Origin: an uncultured Moraxella sp.
GTDB lineage: Bacteria; Pseudomonadota; Gammaproteobacteria; Pseudomonadales; Moraxellaceae
Direction of reading: 5' to 3'
NCBI RefSeq assembly: GCF_945873075.1
Contig: NZ_CAMCBS010000002.1
Span: 62,001-126,000 of the forward strand
DNA: 64,000 nucleotides
Positions 1-8,697 of this stretch are shown one piece after another (the first letter of the stretch is position 1; the number at the start of each line of letters is the position of its first letter). Under the pieces are notes generated by a model that saw nothing but the letters and a program-made list of their open reading frames with translations, did no database searches and was not told the DNA's origin. Position numbers and translations under genes: made by a program.

Positions 1-852
1 CAAAATCTCAAATGCAGGCATACGACCGCCACCTGTGGCAGGTAGTAGTCGCTGAGCGATGACAGCGGTGAGCGAGTCGGCAAGCATGGTGCGAATCAGT
101 GATTTTTCGGCGGCATCAAAGACATCGACAATGCGATCGATGCTTTTGACGGCGCTGGTGGTATGTAGTGTGGCAAGCACCAAATGCCCTGTCTCTGCTG
201 CGGTGAGTGCTAGACGAATGGTCGTCAAATCACGCATTTCACCCACCAAAATCACATCAGGATCTTCACGCAGGCTCGCTCGCAATGCTTGCTCAAAGCT
301 GTGCGTATCTCGTCCGACTTGACGCTGAGTGATGAGCGATGCGCCGGATGTATGGATAAACTCAATCGGGTCTTCGATGGTGATGATGTGCGCTTGGCGA
401 GTGTGATTGATGTGGTTTATGATGGCGGACAGCGTGGTTGATTTGCCCGAGCCTGTCGCCCCTGTGACAAGCACAAGCCCTGTATGCTGATTGGCAATCG
501 GCGTGATGAGCGGCGCAATCCCAAGCGCATCAAGGCTTGGCACGGATGATGGAATGACACGAAACACCGCCCCTGCACCCATTTGCCCAAAAAACGCATT
601 CACCCGAAAGCGAGCCGTAGCCGTCTGTATGCCAAAATCCAGCTCTTTTTGGCTTTGCCAAGTCTGATACTCATCAGTACTCATCACCGAGCGCATCATC
701 TCAAGTACCGTCTGATGGCTGAGCGTGGGTAGCTGAAGTGGCATCATCTGCCCATCAATACGAGCCATCACCGGCTGATGTGCTGATAGGTGCAAATCGG
801 ATGCGCCTTTTGCGTGTGCAAAGCTAAGTAGGTCGGTCAAATTCGGTGTCAT
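1..852 (-). CDS. pilT: Type IV pilus retraction ATPase PilT (partial, C-terminus beyond window)
   Basis: Hexameric cytoplasmic ATPase that powers pilus retraction and twitching motility. The leftward frame begins at the ATG at 852 and stays open to base 1, giving 284 codons; PilT is usually about 345 residues, so roughly the last 60 lie outside. Seen directly: the N-terminal ASDLHLS motif, Walker A GATGSGKST around residues 131-139 (Lys137), the Asp box ITIEDPIEF, Walker B LREDPDVILVGEMRD and the His box TLHTTSA. These read like PilT; PilU is the main alternative but is less similar in the motif spacing I recall. It diverges from yggS over a 116-bp gap. The product would act with the pilV-pilW-pilX minor pilins near 44-46 kb. 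Confidence 0.93.
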   Translation of the reverse strand, partial: MTPNLTDLLSFAHAKGASDLHLSAHQPVMARIDGQMMPLQLPTLSHQTVLEMMRSVMSTDEYQTWQSQKELDFGIQTATARFRVNAFFGQMGAGAVFRVIPSSVPSLDALGIAPLITPIANQHTGLVLVTGATGSGKSTTLSAIINHINHTRQAHIITIEDPIEFIHTSGASLITQRQVGRDTHSFEQALRASLREDPDVILVGEMRDLTTIRLALTAAETGHLVLATLHTTSAVKSIDRIVDVFDAAEKSLIRTMLADSLTAVIAQRLLPATGGGRMPAFEIL

Positions 853-921
853 TTTATTATCGCTAAAATTAGATGTGCTTATTAAAGCAAAACTTGGCAA
901 AATACACAAGCCATCAGCAAA

Positions 922-933
922 TTATGCTACAAT
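922..933 (+). promoter_or_regulatory. Extended -10 promoter of yggS
   Basis: The 12-mer TTATGCTACAAT contains TG-N-TACAAT, an extended -10 element, 35 bp before the yggS start. No good -35 is visible, as is usual for extended -10 promoters. The same 12-mer occurs before hsdM and before ddc. Confidence 0.5.
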
Positions 934-968
934 ATTTATCATAAAAACAGCCAAACGATAGGTGCGCT

Positions 969-1676
969 ATGTCATCACAAGATGTTCAAAATTATGATAA
1001 AAATGAATTACTTAATAATTATCAAGCTGTCAAATCTGCACTAGATACTGCCAATAGGCTTGCCAATCGTACAGACAGCCCCTGTGGATTGATTGCGGTG
1101 TCCAAGACCAAGCCTGCTGCTATGATTGCTGATTTGGTGGCGATTGGGCAGCAGGATTTTGGCGAGAATTACTTACAAGAAGCACTTGGCAAAATCGATA
1201 CGCTCAAAGATTTGCCCATCACTTGGCATTATATCGGCAGTATTCAGCGCAACAAAACTCGTGATATCGCCAAATATTTTGATTGGGTGCATACCATCGA
1301 GCGAGATGTCATCGCCAAGCGACTGAATGAACAGCGAGCAGGATTGCCACCCTTGAATGTGCTTATCCAAGTCAATATCGATGATGAAGACAGCAAGTCT
1401 GGCTGTCTGCCTGATGAGTTGCCGTCACTTATCCGTGCGATGATGGATTATGAGAATTTACACCTGCGTGGACTGATGGTCATTCCTGATAAGGCAGGCA
1501 GTGATGCCTTTGTCCGTACTAAGGCGTTATTTGATGCGATGGCAGAGCAGTTTGAGCTACCACACTGGGACAGTCTAAGTATGGGGATGAGCCATGATAT
1601 GACGGATGCGGTGGCGCAGGGGGCGACGATGGTGCGTGTCGGCACGGCGATTTTTGGTGCACGAGATTATAGCTAG
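969..1676 (+). CDS. yggS: YggS/PLPBP family pyridoxal-phosphate homeostasis protein
   Basis: Single-domain alanine-racemase-fold protein that binds pyridoxal 5'-phosphate and buffers cellular vitamin B6; no enzymatic reaction is established for the family. The 235-residue product matches the family length. Seen: the PLP-lysine segment AVSKTKP, the block FGENYLQEA, the IGSIQRNK motif, and C-terminal LSMGMSHDM followed by VRVGTAIFGARDY, all in canonical order. In many proteobacteria yggS lies next to pilT in the opposite orientation, exactly as here, which supports both calls. An extended -10 element precedes it. Confidence 0.96.
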   Translation: MSSQDVQNYDKNELLNNYQAVKSALDTANRLANRTDSPCGLIAVSKTKPAAMIADLVAIGQQDFGENYLQEALGKIDTLKDLPITWHYIGSIQRNKTRDIAKYFDWVHTIERDVIAKRLNEQRAGLPPLNVLIQVNIDDEDSKSGCLPDELPSLIRAMMDYENLHLRGLMVIPDKAGSDAFVRTKALFDAMAEQFELPHWDSLSMGMSHDMTDAVAQGATMVRVGTAIFGARDYS

Positions 1677-1730
1677 CGTAGGGAGAAAGCTTGTCATCAT
1701 AATCATTAAACATACAAATAAGGTTAAGTC

Positions 1731-2957
1731 ATGCTAATTAATATTGCCAAACCACAAAAATCCCCACATCCTGTGCTAAATCTCGGCTTTCGGATATTTT
1801 TTCTAAGTGCATCCATCTTTGCCATCATCACAATGGTGGCGTGGCATTTATTACTCATTGAGCAGGTGCAGTTTTTGGCGGTGCTAAACCCTATCTTTTG
1901 GCATGGACATGAGATGCTGTTCGGTTATGGCTGTGCGGTGATTGCTGGGTTTTTATTGACAGCGGTCAAGGCATGGACGAGTGTGCCGATGCCTGTGGGC
2001 TGGCGATTGTTTGGGATTTTGGTGCCGTGGTTTATCGCACGAGTGTTGTGGCTTAGTGCAGGCATTATAGGTAGTGATGTGGGGCTTGTGATGGCTTGGC
2101 TATGCGATGTGCTGTTTTGGGTGCTGACGACTTTTGTGGTGACTCGTGCGGTGTGGCTGGCTCGCCAAAAACGCCAAGCAGGTATCGTTGCCAAGCTTGT
2201 GTTACTGCTACTGTGTCAGCTTGGCTTTGGCGTTGGCATGGCGAGTAATGAGCAGGCGTGGATGAGTGTGTCGCTGTATGTTGCTCTGTTTCTCATCGTC
2301 GGCGTGGTGCTGACGATTGGCCGTCGGGTGTTGCCGTTTTTTATCGAAAAAGGTGTGATGGTCGGCAAAGATGGCAAGCCTACAGGCGAGCAGGTGGCAC
2401 TGCCCAATGCGCTTTGGCGAGATAGAATTAGCCTAATCAGCTTTATCGGTGTGGCGGTCGGTACTTTGCTATCACTGCCTGTGCTTTTGACGGTGAGTGC
2501 GCTTGTGTGCGCAGGGGTCAATGCGTGGCGATTGATTGGTTGGTATCATCGGGGTATTTGGCAAAAGCCGCTCTTGTGGTCGCTGTATCTGTCGTTTTGG
2601 GGCTTGGTGGTGTCACTACTGCTACTTGCATGGCTACCATGGACGACATACAGTCTAAGCCTTGCTGTGCATTCGCTGGCGCTGACTGCCATCGGTATGA
2701 CGACGGTGGCGATGATGGCTCGGGTAAGTCTTGGACATACAGGGCGTAATATCCATGCGCCGCCTAAGCTGACTTCGATGATGTTTGGACTGATGATACT
2801 GTGTGTGCCGGTGCGTGTGTTTTTGCCGATGATGGTGGATGATTATTTGCAGGTGCTCAGCTACTCGCAACTACTGTGGGTGATGTGCTTTGTGCTGTTT
2901 GTGATTGGCTTTGGGCGGATGCTCGTGCAGCCAAGAGTGGATGGTATCGCAGGGTGA
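1731..2957 (+). CDS. nnrS: NnrS family membrane protein
   Basis: Polytopic inner-membrane haem/copper protein linked in other bacteria to nitric-oxide and nitrosative-stress resistance. The 408 residues are almost entirely hydrophobic, with about twelve predicted membrane segments. Seen: the opening pattern NLGFRIFFLSA, the FWHGHEMLFGYG motif with conserved histidines, AGFLLTAV, and the later RVSLGHTGR segment, all typical of PF05940. It starts 54 bp after yggS and may be read with it. No denitrification genes lie nearby, so a role in NO tolerance rather than in a denitrification pathway is an inference. Confidence 0.93.
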   Translation: MLINIAKPQKSPHPVLNLGFRIFFLSASIFAIITMVAWHLLLIEQVQFLAVLNPIFWHGHEMLFGYGCAVIAGFLLTAVKAWTSVPMPVGWRLFGILVPWFIARVLWLSAGIIGSDVGLVMAWLCDVLFWVLTTFVVTRAVWLARQKRQAGIVAKLVLLLLCQLGFGVGMASNEQAWMSVSLYVALFLIVGVVLTIGRRVLPFFIEKGVMVGKDGKPTGEQVALPNALWRDRISLISFIGVAVGTLLSLPVLLTVSALVCAGVNAWRLIGWYHRGIWQKPLLWSLYLSFWGLVVSLLLLAWLPWTTYSLSLAVHSLALTAIGMTTVAMMARVSLGHTGRNIHAPPKLTSMMFGLMILCVPVRVFLPMMVDDYLQVLSYSQLLWVMCFVLFVIGFGRMLVQPRVDGIAG

Positions 2958-2970
2958 TGGATTAAGCAAC

Positions 2971-2999
2971 AAGCCATTTTGTAGAAAATGGCTTTTTTG
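2971..2999 (+). terminator. Terminator after nnrS
   Basis: The 10-bp perfect stem AAGCCATTTT / AAAATGGCTT with a 4-base loop is followed by a T run. It lies just after the nnrS stop and before the convergent TRIC-like gene. Confidence 0.8.
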
Positions 3000-3020
3000 T
3001 GGCGATTAAAAATAAACCCG

Positions 3021-3653
3021 TTACCGTCTCAACTGTATCGATGGCAAATGCCAATCAAACTTCACCGCCAACATTCGTATGCCAAAGATGGTCATCAACG
3101 CCACCGTCTCACGCATCCAGTCAGCGACACCAAAGTGCAGCAATATCAGATACAGCACCGAGCCTGCGATGCTTGCCGAGATGTAGATTTCTTTTTGGAG
3201 TACTAGGGGAATTTCGTTACAAATCATGTCACGCATGATACCCCCTGCGATGCTTGTCATCACCGCCATTAGGATGGCAATAATCGGATGTGCATCAAAG
3301 GATAATGCCACCGTCAGCCCAATCACGCTAAATGCCGCCAAGCCAATCGCATCAAATAACTTGAGCATCCCATCAATCCGCTGATGACGATGAAAGAACA
3401 TCTGCCCTAGGATGGATGTTAGCGTAATCACCACGACATAACTCAGATCCGTCATCCAAAACAGCGGATGGCGATCCAGCATCACATCTCGGAGCGTCCC
3501 GCCACCGATGGCATTAACCATCGACACCAAGATACAGCCGAATAGATCAAATCGCTTGTACAAAGCAAGCGTCGTCCCAGCGATGGCACAGGCGATGATG
3601 CCGACCATGTCAAGTAGATAGATCATTTGTTCAGGGCTAAACGGTAAATTCAT
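3021..3653 (-). CDS. Trimeric intracellular cation (TRIC) channel family protein, YicG-like
   Basis: Inner-membrane protein of the UPF0126/TRIC family, whose bacterial members form small trimeric K+/cation channels. The 210 residues carry about seven hydrophobic helices and a duplicated motif: GGGTLRDVML in the first half and GGIMRDMI in the second, the hallmark GGxxRD repeat of the family. Length and motif spacing are normal. Its ATG directly follows the stop codon of the DMT transporter gene upstream, so the two are probably translationally coupled in a queE-DMT-TRIC operon. The physiological ion is not evident from sequence. Confidence 0.9.
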   Translation of the reverse strand: MNLPFSPEQMIYLLDMVGIIACAIAGTTLALYKRFDLFGCILVSMVNAIGGGTLRDVMLDRHPLFWMTDLSYVVVITLTSILGQMFFHRHQRIDGMLKLFDAIGLAAFSVIGLTVALSFDAHPIIAILMAVMTSIAGGIMRDMICNEIPLVLQKEIYISASIAGSVLYLILLHFGVADWMRETVALMTIFGIRMLAVKFDWHLPSIQLRR

Positions 3654-4616
3654 CTAACTTTGTATCCGACAAAATAACACAATCCCAACGCTCACCATCA
3701 CAATGCCAATCCAGCTCATCACTGACGGCATCGGCGTACCAAGCAGTAGCACACCACCAATCAGCGAAAAAATCACTTCGGTGGCTTGAGTGGCATCCAC
3801 CCCTGCGATTTGACCACTGTTGCTTGCCTTGGAGCGGGCGAACAAAAACAGCGATGTAGCGATGACACCGGCAAATAAGGCGACTAACAGCGAATTGAAC
3901 GCCTGCGACACGCCAAGCATCGGTGGCTGTACGATGAGTCCAAGCACGAGCCAAAACGGTAGCGAGCCAACGGACAATAGCCATACTTTATGTAAAGGGC
4001 TAGCCATCAGCTCGCTTGTCAAATGTGGCACTTTAGATAATAGCGGATGCGTCGATGGCGGACGAGTAGCGTACCATACCAGCTGATTGCCAATCGGGAA
4101 ACAAAATCCCGCCACCAAGCAAGGCAACGCACCAAGCAGTAGCAAGGTTGTCAGCGAACCTGTCGTACCACCGTGCAGGCCTTCGCCGATATTGGTCAGC
4201 ACCACCCCTGTAAAGATGAGCACGCTGGTGGCGATCACTTGCTTGGTCAGTCGCTCGCCAAATAGTGCAAGCACGATCAGGCTTGCTACTGTGGTGAACT
4301 GAAAAGTCGCCGCAATCACCCAACCGGGCGCATGATCCGCCCCAAAGCACAGCGGCGCATAAAACATCCCAAAGCCGATACCACCTGCGATGCACCAAAA
4401 TTTATAATGCTCGCTAAACAATCGATACAGACCGACAAGCGTGCCCACACCACTTTTGATGGCAATCATCACAGACAGCAGTAGCCACATAAACACATAG
4501 CGCAAGGATGCCGACCAGAACCAATGACCGCCTTGACTTGCCATCAGCTCATTAAGCACAAAAGTCGCACTAAAAAATGCACCTGCTATCACACCGATAA
4601 AAATCAGCTTAACCAT
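3654..4616 (-). CDS. DMT-superfamily multidrug resistance efflux transporter family protein
   Basis: Inner-membrane protein of 320 residues with about ten transmembrane helices. It resembles the family annotated 'multidrug resistance efflux transporter' (PF13536, EmrE-like). Seen: the N-terminal AGAFFSATFVLNELMA segment, internal GGIGFGMFYAPLCF, and a C-terminal EamA-type half with ATEVIFSLIGGVLLLG. The name reflects a family label; no substrate can be inferred. It sits between queE (20-bp gap) and the TRIC-like gene (0-bp gap), so all three are likely co-transcribed leftward. Confidence 0.8.
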   Translation of the reverse strand: MVKLIFIGVIAGAFFSATFVLNELMASQGGHWFWSASLRYVFMWLLLSVMIAIKSGVGTLVGLYRLFSEHYKFWCIAGGIGFGMFYAPLCFGADHAPGWVIAATFQFTTVASLIVLALFGERLTKQVIATSVLIFTGVVLTNIGEGLHGGTTGSLTTLLLLGALPCLVAGFCFPIGNQLVWYATRPPSTHPLLSKVPHLTSELMASPLHKVWLLSVGSLPFWLVLGLIVQPPMLGVSQAFNSLLVALFAGVIATSLFLFARSKASNSGQIAGVDATQATEVIFSLIGGVLLLGTPMPSVMSWIGIVMVSVGIVLFCRIQS

Positions 4617-4636
4617 CTGACATCCTTGTTTGCTGA

Positions 4637-5359
4637 TTATTTACCTTTGGCGTCTGCCCAGATGATTTTGTGTAGCTGAAGCTGAAACCGCACCGGCAAG
4701 CCATCAGCCAGTATCCATTCGGCAAGGTCGGTAGCAAGGCTTGGCACATCGCCTTTGTGGGCATCTTGGATATTAAACATCGGTGAGAACCACACCGTGC
4801 CGACTTTTTTATCAAGCTTATAAGTATGCAGCTTATCCACCGCCCAATCATAGTCTGCACGGTCTGCGATGACGATTTTGATTTGGTCGTGGTGTGTGAG
4901 ATAATCCAAATTTTCCCACAGATTTTTGTCCGCTTCACCTGATGAGGGGGTCTTTAAATCCATCACCTTTGAGACGGCGACAGGGACATCTTTGACGGAT
5001 AATGCACCTGCTGTCTCAAGCGAGATTTCATAACCCAAGCTTAATAATCTGTCCATCAAAGCAATGGCATTGGGCTGTGCCAATGGCTCGCCGCCCGTCA
5101 CGCAGACACGCTTGCACGGATATTGGCTGATATGCTCAATAATCTCATCCAAGCTAAACCGCTCGCCACCGGTGAACGAATAAGTGGTATCGCAATAAGT
5201 GCAGCGTAGCGGACAGCCTGTCAGCCGTATAAAAATCGTCGGCAATCCCGATGCCAATGCTTCACCTTGGAGCGAATAAAAAATCTCGGTGAGCTTAAGC
5301 CCAGCTTGTGGGTCGGTGGTGGGGATTTTGGTGTTGCGAAGTGGGTCGGTGCTGTGCAT
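4637..5359 (-). CDS. queE: 7-carboxy-7-deazaguanine synthase (queuosine biosynthesis)
   Basis: Radical-SAM enzyme converting 6-carboxy-tetrahydropterin to 7-carboxy-7-deazaguanine on the way to preQ0 and tRNA queuosine. The radical-SAM cluster motif is CPLRCTYC (Cx3CxxC) in the first third, preceded by FYSLQGEA and followed by CVTGGEPLAQ. The 240-residue length fits the proteobacterial enzymes. The C-terminal region contains LKTPSSGEADKN and VRFQLQLHKIIW, typical of QueE. It is the first gene of a leftward group and faces dat across a 300-bp intergenic region. No other que gene is seen in the window. Confidence 0.95.
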   Translation of the reverse strand: MHSTDPLRNTKIPTTDPQAGLKLTEIFYSLQGEALASGLPTIFIRLTGCPLRCTYCDTTYSFTGGERFSLDEIIEHISQYPCKRVCVTGGEPLAQPNAIALMDRLLSLGYEISLETAGALSVKDVPVAVSKVMDLKTPSSGEADKNLWENLDYLTHHDQIKIVIADRADYDWAVDKLHTYKLDKKVGTVWFSPMFNIQDAHKGDVPSLATDLAEWILADGLPVRFQLQLHKIIWADAKGK

Positions 5360-5659
5360 TGTGGTTGTGTGTCAATTAAATTGGCTATTGTAACGAAATT
5401 GCCATAAAATTTCTATAAAATCATCCATATCAAGATTTAAAAAGCGTAAGCAAATATGGCAATGGCAAAAACGATGCTCGGTTACAAAAAAGTTTGGCAA
5501 TTTGGCAAAAAAAGCTTTTATTTTTTAAAAAAAGGCGTATCATGCGCTTGTTTGTTTTTGCGATAAAAACAAGCATACACTCAAGTCACTGACTTGGTCA
5601 TTTTCACCCATAAGTCATAGGAAAAGATAACCACGACTTAAACTTGTTAAGGCTGTTTT
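5360..5659. other. Intergenic region between queE and dat with dyads
   Basis: This AT-rich divergent region holds the promoters of queE and dat. It contains a hairpin-forming sequence at 5546-5574 (GCTTGTTT ... AAACAAGC) and a perfect 7-1-7 dyad CAAGTCA-C-TGACTTG at 5582-5596. Related AAGTCA/GACTT words follow before the dat start. No gene or small RNA was recognised. Confidence 0.6.
5582..5596. promoter_or_regulatory. Candidate operator upstream of dat
   Basis: CAAGTCA-C-TGACTTG is a perfect 7-bp inverted repeat with a 1-bp centre, 63 bp before the dat start codon. Its size and symmetry suit a dimeric regulator, but none is identified. Confidence 0.35.
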
Positions 5660-7021
5660 ATGAATGCAACACCTGTAAAACCAATCATTGATGCGACCAA
5701 TGAATACTACCTAACTCGTCAAAACGAGATGGAGTCCAATGTCCGCAGTTACCCACGCAAACTGCCATTGGCAATCGCCAAAGCGCAAGGTTGCTGGATT
5801 ACCGATGTCGAGGGCAATGAGTACCTTGACTGCTTAGCTGGCGCAGGCACACTTGCTCTAGGGCATAACCATCCTGCCACGATTAACGCCATCAAAGATG
5901 TATTGGAAAGCGGGTTGCCATTGCATACCCTTGACATCACAACGCCGATTAAAGATGCGTTTACCGAGAAGTTGTTGTCATTTTTCCCACAAGACTTTGT
6001 CCTACAGTTCTGCGGTCCAACCGGTGCTGACGGCACAGAAGCTGCGATTAAACTTGCCAAGACTTATACAGGTCGTGATAATGTCATCGCCTTTAGCGGT
6101 GGCTATCATGGCATGACGCATGGCTCGCTTGCCATGACAGGCAACCTATCTGCCAAAGAAAAAGTCGGCAATCTGATGGCAGGCGTGCAGTTCATGCCAT
6201 ATCCACACGAATACCGTTGCCCATTGGGTCTAGGCGGTGAAGCAGGCGTGGATGCCTTGACTTATTATTTTGAGAATTTCATCGAAGATGTCGAAAGCGG
6301 TGTGGTCAAGCCTGCTGCGGTCATCCTAGAGGCCATCCAGGGTGAGGGTGGTGTCGTCCCAGCCCCTGCCAAATGGCTACAAAAAATCCGTGAAGTCACT
6401 GCCAAGCATGACATCGTGCTTATCCTAGATGAAGTCCAAGCAGGTTTTGCGCGCTCGGGCAAGATGTTCGCCTTTGAACACGCAGGCATCACCCCTGATG
6501 TGGTGGTGATGAGTAAGGCAGTGGGTGGCGGTCTGCCACTGTGCGTCCTTGCGATTAATAAGAAATTTGACGCATGGGCACCAGCAGGCCATACAGGCAC
6601 ATTCCGTGGCAATCAGCTAGCGATGGCGGCAGGCTACAATGTCCTAGAAGAAATCACCAAAAACAACCTAGCTGAGAACTCACGCATCCAAGGCGAGTTC
6701 TTACGCAGTGAATTAAAGAAAATCGCCGAAGAATATCCATGCATCGGCCATGTGCGTGGTCGTGGTCTGATGACAGGTATCGAAATCGTCGATGAGCGTA
6801 AGCCTGCCGACCACATGGGTTCATATCCTGCTGACGGCGAGCTTGCCGCTGCTATCCAAAAAGCCTGCTTTGATAATAAGCTACTACTTGAGCGTGGCGG
6901 TCGTGGCGGTACAGTAGTGCGTCTGCTTTGCCCAATCACCATCACCGCTGATGAGTGCAACGAGGTTATCGCACGCTTCAAAAAAGCCGTCGGCGAAGCA
7001 TTGCAGGCGGTGCGTGGCTGA
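5660..7021 (+). CDS. dat: L-2,4-diaminobutyrate:2-oxoglutarate aminotransferase
   Basis: Class III PLP aminotransferase that makes L-2,4-diaminobutyrate from aspartate semialdehyde; Ddc then decarboxylates this to 1,3-diaminopropane. The 453 residues match Acinetobacter Dat. Seen: [12 protein letters not shown] near the N-terminus, [12 protein letters not shown] (PLP phosphate binding), GGYHGMTHG, the [12 protein letters not shown] aspartate region, and the Schiff-base lysine in MSKAVGGG (Lys286). The gene has its own terminator at 7051-7089. In Acinetobacter and relatives ddc follows immediately, but here a 9.3-kb restriction island intervenes before ddc at 16483. EctB of ectoine synthesis is a relative, but no ectABC genes are present. 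Confidence 0.93.
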   Translation: MNATPVKPIIDATNEYYLTRQNEMESNVRSYPRKLPLAIAKAQGCWITDVEGNEYLDCLAGAGTLALGHNHPATINAIKDVLESGLPLHTLDITTPIKDAFTEKLLSFFPQDFVLQFCGPTGADGTEAAIKLAKTYTGRDNVIAFSGGYHGMTHGSLAMTGNLSAKEKVGNLMAGVQFMPYPHEYRCPLGLGGEAGVDALTYYFENFIEDVESGVVKPAAVILEAIQGEGGVVPAPAKWLQKIREVTAKHDIVLILDEVQAGFARSGKMFAFEHAGITPDVVVMSKAVGGGLPLCVLAINKKFDAWAPAGHTGTFRGNQLAMAAGYNVLEEITKNNLAENSRIQGEFLRSELKKIAEEYPCIGHVRGRGLMTGIEIVDERKPADHMGSYPADGELAAAIQKACFDNKLLLERGGRGGTVVRLLCPITITADECNEVIARFKKAVGEALQAVRG

Positions 7022-7050
7022 TTCATCTGATTAAATCAAAGCACTGAACA

Positions 7051-7087
7051 AATAAGGCTTGGCATCTGATGCTAAGCCTTATTTTTA
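7051..7087 (+). terminator. Terminator after dat
   Basis: The stem AATAAGGCTT (7051-7060) pairs with AAGCCTTATT (7074-7083), extended inward by GGCAT/ATGCT, and is followed by Ts. It separates dat transcription from the downstream hsd operon. Confidence 0.8.
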
Positions 7088-7094
7088 TGATTTT

Positions 7095-7106
7095 TTATGC
7101 TACAAT
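7095..7106 (+). promoter_or_regulatory. Extended -10 promoter of the hsd operon; left copy of a 12-bp repeat
   Basis: TTATGCTACAAT lies 41 bp before hsdM. It has the extended -10 form TG-N-TACAAT and is identical to the element before ddc (16437-16448), so the two copies bracket the restriction island. Confidence 0.5.
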
Positions 7107-7147
7107 GATATTATTTAATCTATTGAAATGTATCTAAGGAATCTATC

Positions 7148-8695
7148 ATGACAAATATGCAACAACGCGCCGAACTTCACCGCCGTATCTGGCAAATCGC
7201 CAACGATGTCCGTGGCTCTGTGGATGGTTGGGATTTTAAGCAATATGTCTTGGGGGCGTTATTTTATCGCTTTATCAGTGAGAATTTTGCCGATTATATT
7301 GAAGCAGGGGATGACAGCGTTGATTATGCAAGCTTTGATGATGCCAATCCTATCTTGGACGCCATCAAAGATGACACGATCAAGGCCAAAGGATTTTTTA
7401 TTTATCCAAGCCAGTTATTTGTTAATGTCGCCAAAACCGCCCACACCAATCCAGATCTGAACACCGATTTGGCAAATATCTTTATGGCTATCGAATCATC
7501 TGCCAGTGGCTATGCATCCGAAGATGACATCAAGGGTTTGTTCGCTGACTTTGATACCACCAGTAACCGCTTGGGTAATACCGTGGCGGATAAAAACAAG
7601 CGATTGACAGCGGTGCTAAAAGGCGTGGCTGAACTGGATTTTGGGGATTTTAGTGACAACCAAATCGATCTATTTGGTGATGCTTATGAGTTTTTGATTT
7701 CCAATTATGCTGCCAATGCCGGCAAATCAGGCGGTGAGTTCTTCACGCCGCAGCATGTCTCCAAGCTGATTGCCAAATTGGCACTGTACGGCAAAAACAA
7801 GGTCAATAAAATCTATGACCCTGCTTGTGGATCGGGTTCGCTACTACTACAAGCCAAAAAGCAGTTCGATGAGCATATCATCGAAGAAGGATTCTTTGGG
7901 CAAGAGATTAACCATACGACTTATAACCTAGCTCGTATGAATATGTTTTTGCACAATATCAATTATGATAAATTTCATATTGAGCTGGGTGATACACTGC
8001 TAAATCCACAGCTTCAAAACGATAAGCCATTCGACGCCATCGTCTCCAATCCCCCATATTCGGTGAAATGGATTGGTTCTGATGATCCCGTGCTGATTAA
8101 TGATGAGCGTTTTGCGCCAGCTGGGGTGTTGGCGCCGAAGTCCAAGGCGGATTTTGCGTTTATCCTACATGCGCTCAATTATTTGTCTGCCAAAGGGCGT
8201 GCGGCGATCGTCTCATTCCCGGGGATTTTTTATCGGGGTGGGGCAGAAGCCAAGATTCGTCAGTATCTGGTGGATAATAACTATGTCGAGACGGTGATTG
8301 CGCTTGCACCGAATTTGTTCTTTGGGACATCGATTGCGGTGAATATTTTGGTGCTTAATAAGGGCAAGACCAATGATAACCGTGTTCAGTTTATCGATGC
8401 CAGTGAGTTATTCAAAAAAGAAACCAATAACAACATCTTAACCGATGAGCATATCGATACCATCATGACTCTATTCGCTGATAAAGTCGATGTCGCCCAT
8501 CAAGTGGCGATGGTAGATTATGATGCCATTAAGGCCAATGATTATAATCTGGCGGTCTCAAGCTATGTCGAAGCCAAAGACACTCGTGAAGTGATCGATA
8601 TCAGCGTGCTCAATAGCGAAATCAAAACCACCGTCGCCAAGATCGATACGCTACGCCGTCAGATTGATGAAATTATTGAACAGATTGAGGCATAA
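7148..8695 (+). CDS. hsdM: Type I restriction-modification system DNA methyltransferase subunit HsdM
   Basis: N6-adenine methyltransferase subunit that forms M2S and, with HsdR, R2M2S complexes. The 515-residue product begins with the HsdM N-terminal helical domain ([14 protein letters not shown]). The SAM-binding motif [11 protein letters not shown] is at about residues 224-233 and the catalytic motif IV NPPY at 301-304. [14 protein letters not shown] is the conserved entry into the methylase core. Length and motif order are intact, so it should be active. It is the first gene of the island, has its own promoter, and hsdS1 follows after 2 bp. Confidence 0.97.
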   Translation: MTNMQQRAELHRRIWQIANDVRGSVDGWDFKQYVLGALFYRFISENFADYIEAGDDSVDYASFDDANPILDAIKDDTIKAKGFFIYPSQLFVNVAKTAHTNPDLNTDLANIFMAIESSASGYASEDDIKGLFADFDTTSNRLGNTVADKNKRLTAVLKGVAELDFGDFSDNQIDLFGDAYEFLISNYAANAGKSGGEFFTPQHVSKLIAKLALYGKNKVNKIYDPACGSGSLLLQAKKQFDEHIIEEGFFGQEINHTTYNLARMNMFLHNINYDKFHIELGDTLLNPQLQNDKPFDAIVSNPPYSVKWIGSDDPVLINDERFAPAGVLAPKSKADFAFILHALNYLSAKGRAAIVSFPGIFYRGGAEAKIRQYLVDNNYVETVIALAPNLFFGTSIAVNILVLNKGKTNDNRVQFIDASELFKKETNNNILTDEHIDTIMTLFADKVDVAHQVAMVDYDAIKANDYNLAVSSYVEAKDTREVIDISVLNSEIKTTVAKIDTLRRQIDEIIEQIEA

Positions 8696-8697
8696 CT

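Noticed and set aside
2988-3238. Rightward frames just after nnrS
   Set aside because: They begin in the nnrS terminator and run antisense to the TRIC-like gene; no independent support.
5546-5574. Hairpin before dat as a riboswitch
   Set aside because: It is a simple AT-rich stem without the conserved core of any riboswitch class known to me.
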